DNA of 64,000 bases from a bacterium (lineage in GTDB: Bacteria > JAMCPX01): contig JAJYLN010000011.1 in assembly GCA_021787665.1 (NCBI GenBank), positions 1 through 64,000 of the forward strand, written 5' to 3'. The stretch's first letter is position 1; each line of letters starts with the position of its first letter. A program made the position numbers and the translations under genes. Below, piece after piece: positions 1-7,163 of the stretch. The notes beneath the pieces are model-generated. The model did not search any database. It was not told where the DNA came from and saw only the letters and a list, made by a program, of their open reading frames with translations.

Positions 1-2
1 AC

Positions 3-71
3 GCATCGGCCTGTGACCTCCTTCTTTATCTGGTGATAAAATTAAAGGAGCTTTATCACAGTAACCGATGC
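3..71. repeat. Imperfect palindrome at the window edge
   Basis: The left arm at 3-16 (GCATCGG, then TGTGA) is the reverse complement of the right arm at 56-71 (TCACA, then CCGATGC), with a two-base length difference. An inner eight-base pair, GTGATAAA at 33-40 and TTTATCAC at 52-59, competes with it. The palindrome sits immediately before the truncated fic frame, so it may be the end of a small mobile or deletion-associated element. It could also be an ordinary transcription hairpin belonging to a gene left of the window. Confidence 0.45.
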
Positions 72-111
72 TTTTCTTTGCTTTTTTATCCCCTATATGG
101 CATGATCACTT

Positions 112-438
112 TTGGGAGAAGAGCCCAAATTTAAAGGCGTGCTGGGCGCTATTTATCAGACGTTCGACAAGGAAGAACTTTACCAAAGCATAGAAGAAAA
201 GGCCTCAGACCTGTTGTACCTTACCATAAAAGACCATCCGTTTGTTGATGGCAACAAGCGCATCGGCTCGCTGCTTTTTCTGCATTTTCTTGCAAAGAAT
301 AACTATCTCGTAAAAACGACAGGGGAGCGAAAGATGAACGATAACACCATTGTTGCCCTTGCCTTGCTTATTGCCAGCAGTTCTCCGAGTGAGAAAGAAA
401 CAATGATAAATATTATCAGTAACTTGCTTAAGATATAA
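112..438 (+). pseudogene. 5'-truncated Fic/DOC domain gene
   Basis: The open frame encodes the C-terminal half of a Fic domain. The Fic signature HPFVDGNKRIG is visible at residues 42-52 (HPFx[D/E]GN[G/K]R), which normally transfers AMP or another nucleotide monophosphate to a target protein. A stop codon lies a few codons upstream at about 103, and the only start is a TTG at 112, so the N-terminal helices of a normal Fic protein (or of a RhuM-type fusion) are missing. The catalytic loop itself is intact. It ends three bases before the next gene, which suggests the two were once co-transcribed. I read it as a remnant. A short active Fic protein is possible but unlikely at 108 residues. Confidence 0.7.
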
Positions 439-441
439 CCT

Positions 442-1200
442 ATGAACTCGTTCAAAGACATTGCCTATCAGATTTTGAAGGAAGCGGGCAAGCCGCTGCA
501 TAGCAAGGAGATTACGAAGATTGCTTTGGAGCGGGGATGGCTGAAAACCGCGGGCAAGACACCTGAGGCCACAATGAATGCCCAGCTTATCGTTGATATA
601 AACGCAAAGGGCAATAAATCCCGCTTCATAAAGACTGCACCGTCTGTTTTCGGACTCAATGACAATGTTACCAGGCCAGAAGATGAAGCGGTCAAGAAAG
701 CAGAAAAGCTTTATAAAATCTCCAAAGACGTTTCCACAAAGCAGAAAGGTGATATTGCAGAAGCGCGGATAGCAGAGCTTATTACTCTTTATGGTGATAC
801 CACCTTATCCTGTTACAAACCGCTTTCTGACGACGAAGGCATAGATTTGATCGTTAAGGAGAAAGGGAGTCTGAAAACAATGTACATCCAGATCAAGAGT
901 CGCTTCGGCGACAACCCGGATGAGATATTTACTGCTATGACTAAAGCCGCAAGTATTGCTGATAACTACTCGATGGCTGTTGTTTTCTGTTTCTTTGACA
1001 CGGATGAAGGAGACCTTTGGGACTATCTCTGGTTTGTACCTGCACCGGATTTTGTAAAATCAGCGAACATACTTCAGGGTGGAAGGTTTTTTGGCTTTGT
1101 GGCAGGGAGAAAGAAAAAAGAGTCGAATAAATGGGATAGTTACTTGATTGATAAACGTGATCTGGCAAATGCTATCATTGCACAGATGAAAAGGGTATAG
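442..1200 (+). CDS. HARE-HTH domain fused to a PD-(D/E)XK-type nuclease domain
   Basis: The 252-residue protein has two parts. Residues 1-75 match the HARE-HTH (HB1/ASXL) winged-helix domain, with the typical opening of helix, KPLHSKEI and a later SRF...G segment. Residues about 100-240 look like a restriction-endonuclease fold: GDIAEAR near 103-109, GID at 133-135, then QIK at 150-152, giving an acidic residue followed by Q-x-K. HARE-HTH domains are known to be fused to restriction-type nucleases in bacteria. The start ATG follows the fic remnant by three bases. No methyltransferase partner is visible to the right; one could lie to the left of the window. The likely role is DNA binding and cleavage in defence, which is inference. 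Confidence 0.7.
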   Translation: MNSFKDIAYQILKEAGKPLHSKEITKIALERGWLKTAGKTPEATMNAQLIVDINAKGNKSRFIKTAPSVFGLNDNVTRPEDEAVKKAEKLYKISKDVSTKQKGDIAEARIAELITLYGDTTLSCYKPLSDDEGIDLIVKEKGSLKTMYIQIKSRFGDNPDEIFTAMTKAASIADNYSMAVVFCFFDTDEGDLWDYLWFVPAPDFVKSANILQGGRFFGFVAGRKKKESNKWDSYLIDKRDLANAIIAQMKRV

Positions 1201-1265
1201 GGAATATAGGGAGGAAGGGCTACACATTTGACAAAGGAAGCAGACGTGTCTGGAAAAGTGAGATG

Positions 1266-1428
1266 CTGGATTCCCGCAGAAAACCCCTCACCTTAATCCT
1301 CTCCCAAAGGGCGAGGAGATGGGGAATTTCTTCTCCCGTTGGGGAAAGGGCAGGATGAGGGCTTTCTTTGAATTACGTGTTGAAGCCACCGCCTTTCGCA
1401 GTGGTAGTTCACGGGGACGGGAATGACG
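1266..1428. repeat. Nested intergenic repeat remnants
   Basis: This gene-free stretch contains CTGGATTCCCGC at about 1267-1278 and ACGGGAATGACGG at about 1407-1428, the two halves of a familiar type of intergenic inverted repeat. Between them lies another imperfect palindrome of the CCCTCACCTTAATCCTCTCC type (about 1287-1361), with pieces matching GGCAGGATGAGGG in inverted form. The arrangement looks like one repeat inserted inside another. No coding frame with recognisable content is present. Confidence 0.5.
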
Positions 1429-1502
1429 GATATGAGTAACTCGGGATGGCGGACTGTTTTATATTTTGAGGAATTAAGATGCATGAAAGTAAAATAAAAT
1501 GT

Positions 1503-1586
1503 AACTCCCTTTATCCCTCTTATGTAAGAGGGATAACGCAGAAGTACGAGGAGAACACACCTCGTGCCCCTCTTGTAAGAGGGGGT
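1503..1586. repeat. Hairpin cluster upstream of the kdpD-like gene
   Basis: A perfect 12-base stem with a two-base loop lies at 1511-1536 (TTATCCCTCTTA paired with TAAGAGGGATAA). A related eight-base hairpin lies at 1567-1584 (CCCCTCTT, GT loop, AAGAGGGG). Between them ACGAGG and CCTCGT form a third pairing. The two outer hairpins share the CCCTCTT/AAGAGGG core, so this is probably a composite dispersed repeat. It ends about 18 bases before the kdpD-like start and might affect its expression. Confidence 0.55.
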
Positions 1587-1603
1587 AAAGAGATGAATAG
1601 TTT

Positions 1604-3547
1604 ATGGCTGACGAAGACTACAGAAGACCGTCACCCGAAGAGCTCCTGAAGCTTTCCCAGAAAGCGGCAGCGGAAAAGAAGCGGGGTAAGCTGACCATCT
1701 ACTTCGGGTTTGCACCGGGTGTCGGCAAAACGTTCGCCATGCTGAGCGATGCTCGTCTGCGCAAACGAGAAGGTATCGACATCGTCGCCGGCTACGTAGA
1801 AACCCACGGCAGGACGGAAACTGATGCCTTACTCGAAGGACTGGAGATCATTGAGCTCCGGGCCGTCGAATATATGGGCGTGAAGCTCAGAGAGATGGAT
1901 CCGCTTAACGTCATCGGGCGCAAACCCCGTCTCGCGATTGTCGATGAGCTTGCCCACACCAATGCCCCGGGTTCTCACAATGCAAAGCGGTATATGGACA
2001 TAGAGGAGATACTGAACGCCGATATTGATGTTTACACGACCATGAACGTCCAGCACGTTGAAAGCCTGAACGACATCGTCTCCCAGATCACCGGCATCCG
2101 GGTACGAGAGACCGTACCAGACACCTTCATCGAATCCGCGCAGGAGATCAAACTCATCGATCTCCCTCCCGAAGAACTGCTGAAAAGGCTCGGCGAGGGA
2201 AAGGTCTATGTCAAGGACATGGCCGGTCTTGCTGTCAACAGCTTTTTCCGATCGGGAAACCTTCTCGCACTCCGGCAGCTCGCCCTCAGGGTCGTTGCAG
2301 ACCGGGTCGACGAGCGGATGCGGGGATACATGCAGGCGCACGCAATCGCAGGCCCCTGGCCGGTACGCGAATCGATCCTTGTTGCCGTCTACGCCAGCCC
2401 GTACGCCGAGAAATTGATACGCTCGGCATTCAGGCTCGTCACCGAGACGAATGCAGAATGGACAGCCTTCTACGCAGAAACAGACCAGCATAAGAAGTTG
2501 TCTGTCCGGGAGCTTGAATGGCTGAACAAGGCCATGGACCTGGCGAAGAAGCTCGGCGCGGGCGTCGTTTGGATTAAGGCCAATGATATCGTTCAGGCAA
2601 TCGGAGAATACGCTGCAAGCAATAACGTGACCAAGATCGTGATGGGCAAAAGCCGTCGTTTTGGCCTGTTCCCGACAATACCTCAAAAGATCATGACCAG
2701 TACGCCGAACATCGATCTGTATCTGATAGATGCCGAGACCGGAACCAACAGCCATCCGGTAAAATTCAGAAAACCGGTCTTCACGTCGGGCTGGATTAAA
2801 TATGCCGGAGGGATCCTTGCCGTTGCCGCAGCATCGACAGCAGCATTCGTACTCCGTCATAACCTGAGTCAGATCAACCTGCTGTTTGTGCTGTTGCTGC
2901 CGGTCATCCTCAATGCCCTGTTCATCGGGAGGGGCCCCTCCATCGTTTCGGCACTCCTCAGTATCATGATCTTCGATTATTTCTTTGTGCCACCATTCTA
3001 TAGCTTTGCAGTTACGGATACCGGGTATTTCGTTTCGTACATCATCTCGCTGTTCATCGCCGTCATCATCAGCAATCTCGCTTATAAGCTCCGCACCAAA
3101 GTCGACTTGCTCAAACAGAGCGAGGCCCGAAACATCGCGTTCTACACCCTGAGCAGGGAGCTGGTTACCGCGGTGAACGTGGAACAGGTCCTTGCCATCA
3201 TCGTACGGCATACCACCCGGATATTTCCCTGCAACCTTGCTGTTTTCTTCCCGGATGCAGACCGTCTTGCCATAAAAACAAAGACACCGGGTTTTGATGT
3301 CAATGACAAGGTGCTTGCGGTGGCGTCATGGGTCGTACTGAACAAGCAGCCGGCTGGTCACGGGACATCCACCCTGCCGCAGGAGAAGGCCACGTACCTG
3401 CCGATGCTCGTCGAAGACACCCTCGTCGGAGTAATCGGTTTTCTGTTCGATCCGCCCGGGCAGGTCATCCTCCCCGAAAACCTTGCGGTCATGGAGACTA
3501 TTGCGCGCCTGGGTGCTATGGCTCTTGAACGGAACAGGCCGAAATAG
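1604..3547 (+). CDS. KdpD-like sensor without a histidine kinase domain
   Basis: Residues 1-245 are the KdpD N-terminal domain, with a Walker A motif GFAPGVGKT at 35-43 and the conserved VDELAHTN segment near 108-116. Residues about 255-375 form a universal-stress-protein-like domain. Residues about 395-500 carry the DUF4118 transmembrane block, and about 515-645 a GAF domain. KdpD senses potassium and turgor and normally phosphorylates KdpE. Here the protein stops at 647 residues (Escherichia coli KdpD has 894), and the DHp and ATPase kinase domains are absent. No kdpE or kdpFABC gene is nearby. Shortened KdpD proteins exist in some bacteria, so this may be a functional regulator rather than a fragment. 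A clean stop after the GAF domain supports that. Confidence 0.85.
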   Translation: MADEDYRRPSPEELLKLSQKAAAEKKRGKLTIYFGFAPGVGKTFAMLSDARLRKREGIDIVAGYVETHGRTETDALLEGLEIIELRAVEYMGVKLREMDPLNVIGRKPRLAIVDELAHTNAPGSHNAKRYMDIEEILNADIDVYTTMNVQHVESLNDIVSQITGIRVRETVPDTFIESAQEIKLIDLPPEELLKRLGEGKVYVKDMAGLAVNSFFRSGNLLALRQLALRVVADRVDERMRGYMQAHAIAGPWPVRESILVAVYASPYAEKLIRSAFRLVTETNAEWTAFYAETDQHKKLSVRELEWLNKAMDLAKKLGAGVVWIKANDIVQAIGEYAASNNVTKIVMGKSRRFGLFPTIPQKIMTSTPNIDLYLIDAETGTNSHPVKFRKPVFTSGWIKYAGGILAVAAASTAAFVLRHNLSQINLLFVLLLPVILNALFIGRGPSIVSALLSIMIFDYFFVPPFYSFAVTDTGYFVSYIISLFIAVIISNLAYKLRTKVDLLKQSEARNIAFYTLSRELVTAVNVEQVLAIIVRHTTRIFPCNLAVFFPDADRLAIKTKTPGFDVNDKVLAVASWVVLNKQPAGHGTSTLPQEKATYLPMLVEDTLVGVIGFLFDPPGQVILPENLAVMETIARLGAMALERNRPK

Positions 3548-3578
3548 AAACCGGGAAGTTCCTCCGGTAAGGGTATAC

Positions 3579-4803
3579 CTATGCTCCGAACTTCTTGAGG
3601 CGCAGAGCGTTTGCAAGCATCAACGGGATGATATCCGTCGAGTGGATTATGCCAAACTCGCCTTTGAGGCATTCCCTCTCTGTAAATGCTGCGGATGTCC
3701 TGCCGAAGACATACCTGCTCTTTAACAGCACCGGAACCGGATGCCAGCTATGTCCCTTGATAAGTGCTGGCGTGGAATGGTCTGCGGTTATGACGAGGAC
3801 GTCCGGATTGAGCGACAGGATATCCGGAAGGTTTTTATCAAACTCTTCTATGACCCTGCACTTGCCTTCGAAATTGCCGTCCTCCCCGTTCGAATCCGTT
3901 TTCTTCACGTGGAGGTAAAAGAAATCATAGTTGTCATAATTTTTTTCAGGGTTTCTATCTCCTGCGCGATGCCTCCTTCGGGCTTGATTGTATCCATACC
4001 GAGCAGTTTCGCAACACCGAGGTACATGGGGTACGTAGCGATGGCAAGAGATCTCACGCCGTAAACGTCATTGAACTTAGGTATCTTCGGCACGGATGAA
4101 AACCCCCGTAAAAGAATATAATTTGCTTTCTCCTGATCCTTCAGTATTTGAGCTGCCTTTTCCACGAACTGAAGTGCGATCTCCAGGACATGTTTTGCCT
4201 GTTTGTCTGAAGGCGACGGCACTACCGGTTCAAGCCCTTCTTTTTGCGGGTCTGTATCCTCAATAAGATCCGCACCCTTTTCCAATGCGCGGGGAAACCT
4301 TAAAACAAGGGCAAATCTGTGTTCCATACCGGGAAGCAGGATGACCTGTGCATCATCGATCTGCTGTATCTTTTCCTGCAGCATCTGTGTGATCTTTTTG
4401 CTGCGGTCCGTGGGGATCCTGCCGGCCCTCCTGTCCTTGATGATGGTCTTCGATCCCTCCTGCACCGCTGTCGCATAATTGCACCGGATGGCTATGTCGT
4501 TTTCCGTCAGGTGTATGCCAAGTCCGAGGGCCTCGAGGACACCCTGCCGATTTCGTACTGAAGGGGATTATAGCCGAATATCCCCAGATGACCGGGACCG
4601 CTGCCAGGGGTAATTCCGTAAGCAACCGGCACCTGCAATCCGCATGCAGAACTCCGGGCCAATGCAGAGAGGTTCGGCGTGTCCGCCTTTTCAAGCTCGC
4701 TGACGCCGTTGACCGGCAGTCCGCCGACACCGTCCATCACAACAAGAGCGAGCTTCGTCGTATTGGATTCTATCAGGGGCCTTAACAATTCTTGATCATT
4801 CAT
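3579..4803 (-). pseudogene. apgM: Broken 2,3-bisphosphoglycerate-independent phosphoglycerate mutase (ApgM type)
   Basis: Three minus-strand frames together make a nearly complete ApgM-family mutase, which converts 3- to 2-phosphoglycerate. The N-terminal part (4803-4547) has VVMDGVGG and [10 protein letters not shown]. The middle part continues from GVLEALG to ETLKK. The C-terminal part (from about 3940) contains VITADHSTP and HSWHPVP. The first shift is a missing base in a G run at about 4541-4546; the second is a missing A in an A7 run at 3940-3946. Restoring each base joins the frames exactly. Metal-binding residues are present in all parts. This may be recent gene decay, or two assembly errors in homopolymers, in which case the gene is intact. 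It converges with the kdpD-like gene. Confidence 0.85.
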
Positions 4804-4823
4804 ACCGTCTCTTTTGCATGGGT

Positions 4824-4931
4824 GTTCGCCGCAATCCCTCCTGCCATAGGAGGGAAGGTCACGGCGAACTATACGATTACCTTGTTCCCTGCCAACGAAG
4901 AATCCTCGCTGTTTACAGCGTGGTTCTTCAA
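4824..4931 (+). repeat. Double-palindrome dispersed element, copy 1
   Basis: Palindrome one spans 4824-4869, with outer stem GTTCGCCG/CGGCGAAC and inner stem CCCTCCT/AGGAGGG. Palindrome two spans 4898-4928 with CGCTG/CAGCG and flanking AAGAA...TTCTT. A 28-base linker joins them. A second copy with the same order, linker length and related linker sequence lies at 59931-60030. It precedes apgM on the opposite strand. No encoded protein is implied. Confidence 0.75.
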
Positions 4932-4981
4932 GAATGGAGTAAACTGTATCAGACAATACCGTATTTGGCAATCATTGCAGG

Positions 4982-6085
4982 CTAAAACCAGCCGTAAAAA
5001 AGTCCGTATAGCGTAACGAGTATCCGTGATCTGTGGAGGAGAAAATACCGTTTGAACCATCCCATGTTCGACCGGTAAACCTTAAAACGCTTTATCTTGT
5101 AGGGATTGCCGCCTCGCACATTCGCGCCCTTGTCCGTGGTTACCGCGCCCCTGTATCCGAGGTCCTTCACGACCTCTATGGTGCGCCTGCCATACTCCCC
5201 CCAGGGGAAGCACAGGAACCCAGGCACAGCGCCGATATGTCCGGCTATCACCTGCCTGCTCTTTTCGAGGTCGGCCCTGCACCGCCTCGCATAGCTGTCC
5301 CCGGACTCATAGATGACCTTCACCGGGTGCTGCCTCCTGTATCCCCGGTACGCCTGCCGCAGCACGCGGAGAACGCCTGCCTCGGTGGGGTCGAGCGGAC
5401 CCTCTTTCACGAGCTTTACGAGGTGCTCGTTGAGCCTGTAGTCCCCGGTAAAGTTCCTGTGTGCCAGAGAAGAGCCTGTCCGGTACCGCACCGTGCCCGG
5501 CCTCGTATCGCCCCATACGGGCCAATCGAGCTCGACACCCGTGTTGAAGCCGGCTACCCTGTCATCGCGGTAGACCCTGTCGTGGAACAGGCTGTGATCC
5601 TCCACCTGGACAAGCCCGGACTCCGCCATCGCCTTGAGCTCGTCCCATGTCGCGAAGTTCGCTGTCGCCTCCGCATTTGCTCCGCTGCGCGCGGTATAGC
5701 CCCTTGCCTGCTCCCTCGGTCCGGCATCGATCGACTGCTTCCTCGCGCCGGTGACGGCAAACACCGTGGCCTTGAGGCCGGACTTTTTGAGAATGGGGAA
5801 AAGATGGCGGTAGTTGCAATAAAACCCGTCGTCGAACGTCAGCACAAAGCTCTTTCTTCCCGGCCTGTGCAGGCCCTGCATGAACTCAGCAAGTTCAAGC
5901 AGCGATATGCTCCGGTATCCCTTCGAGAGCAGGTACTGCATCTGTATCTCGAACACCCGGGGCGTTATCGGGTCGCCCGGCTCGACATGATGGTAGTATA
6001 GCACCGGTATGGAGTACGCCCTGAATTCGAGGTACCATACCGCAAGGGCCGTCAACGATGCAGCGAGGAGGATACCGTATATCAT
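4982..6085 (-). CDS. Membrane-anchored polysaccharide deacetylase (NodB domain)
   Basis: A hydrophobic N-terminal segment (residues 2-18) anchors or exports the protein. The NodB homology domain follows: LTFDDGF at 82-88 supplies the paired aspartates, HSLFH the metal-binding histidines of motif 2, and FPWGEY motif 3. Such enzymes remove N-acetyl groups from chitin-like, peptidoglycan or exopolysaccharide chains. About 120 residues inserted between motifs 2 and 3 are unusual and may set the substrate. The start overlaps the stop of the upstream glycosyltransferase by four bases (ATGA), so the two are translationally coupled, which points to modification of a cell-surface or secreted polysaccharide. 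Confidence 0.87.
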   Translation of the reverse strand: MIYGILLAASLTALAVWYLEFRAYSIPVLYYHHVEPGDPITPRVFEIQMQYLLSKGYRSISLLELAEFMQGLHRPGRKSFVLTFDDGFYCNYRHLFPILKKSGLKATVFAVTGARKQSIDAGPREQARGYTARSGANAEATANFATWDELKAMAESGLVQVEDHSLFHDRVYRDDRVAGFNTGVELDWPVWGDTRPGTVRYRTGSSLAHRNFTGDYRLNEHLVKLVKEGPLDPTEAGVLRVLRQAYRGYRRQHPVKVIYESGDSYARRCRADLEKSRQVIAGHIGAVPGFLCFPWGEYGRRTIEVVKDLGYRGAVTTDKGANVRGGNPYKIKRFKVYRSNMGWFKRYFLLHRSRILVTLYGLFYGWF

Positions 6086-7155
6086 AGCAAGGCCCTGAAG
6101 AGGTCCTCGGTCTTTTGCGAGACGACCTCAACCGAGAAGCCGTGCTCGATAGTTGTGCGTGCGTGTACGCCGAGCTCGTGTGCCCGGGCAGGGTTATTCA
6201 GTAGTCCGCACACGGCATCGGCTATCTCCCTTTCCGAGCCCGGCCGCACGAATACGCCATTCACGCCGGGGGAGACGACGTCGAGCATTCCCCCGGTCCT
6301 GCTTACGACGACCGGCTTCTGCATCGCCATGGCCTCGAGCAGCGAGGTGCCCAGACCCTCCACGATCGAGGGGAACACGAATACGTCCATTGCCCTGAGG
6401 TATGGCCGGACGTCTTGCCGGAACCCGGTGAATACGATCCTGTCCCGCACGCCGAGCCTGTCCGCAAGGCCTACGAGTTCTGTGTCGCTATCACGTACCC
6501 CGACGTCCACGAAGCGTGCGTCCGGGTACCGCTTCAGTATCAGAGGCATGGCCGACAGAAAGTAGCTATGTCCCTTTTGCCGGTTCGCGTTGCCCACGGT
6601 GCCGACGACCGGGCCTTTGCCGGAGAGCTCCGGGGCAGGGGCGATGCCCGCCGGGTCATACTGACTGCTATCGATGGCGTCCGGTATCACGGCGATGTGT
6701 CCTTCGCTAACGCCGGTCATGACGAGGCTCTGCTTCACATCGTTCGATATGGCTATCACGCGGTCCACGAACCACTCGTACTTCACCTTTGCAGATATCC
6801 GCGAGGGGATGCCGTACGGCACCCTCCTCGTTACGATGAACCTCGAGCGGGTCGATAGCATGTTCGCTACCATGGCTATGGTGTGCGCGGTCGGCCTGTG
6901 GACATTGATGACATCGAACCTGCCCCGCCTCAGAAAGCCAGCCATCCTTGCCATGGAGAAAACGTCGGCTTCCTTGTTCATCCTGAAGGGATGGACGTCC
7001 ATGGACTCTGCGGCAAGTCTCCTGCCGAGCTCGCTGTCGCCCGAGGCAACGATAGACACGGCATTACCCCTGTCCCGGAGTCCTTTCGCCAGCAGGTAGA
7101 CCTGGTACTGTCCCCCGCTCCAGCCCGACGAAGATGTTGCAAGAAGGATCTTCAT
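6082..7155 (-). CDS. GT4-type glycosyltransferase
   Basis: This 357-residue protein has the GT-B fold pattern of family 4 glycosyltransferases: an N-terminal SGWSGGQ loop near residues 10-16, an HRP motif where the acceptor domain ends its sheet, and the C-terminal nucleotide-sugar motif EGLGTSLLEAMA near 265-276 with the EX7E glutamates. It probably transfers a sugar from a nucleotide donor in the cytoplasm to a surface glycan or lipid carrier. It starts 8 bases after the OmpA-like gene stop and overlaps the deacetylase gene by 4 bases. Donor and acceptor cannot be named from sequence. Confidence 0.87.
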   Translation of the reverse strand: MKILLATSSSGWSGGQYQVYLLAKGLRDRGNAVSIVASGDSELGRRLAAESMDVHPFRMNKEADVFSMARMAGFLRRGRFDVINVHRPTAHTIAMVANMLSTRSRFIVTRRVPYGIPSRISAKVKYEWFVDRVIAISNDVKQSLVMTGVSEGHIAVIPDAIDSSQYDPAGIAPAPELSGKGPVVGTVGNANRQKGHSYFLSAMPLILKRYPDARFVDVGVRDSDTELVGLADRLGVRDRIVFTGFRQDVRPYLRAMDVFVFPSIVEGLGTSLLEAMAMQKPVVVSRTGGMLDVVSPGVNGVFVRPGSEREIADAVCGLLNNPARAHELGVHARTTIEHGFSVEVVSQKTEDLFRALL

Positions 7156-7163
7156 CTCCCGGG

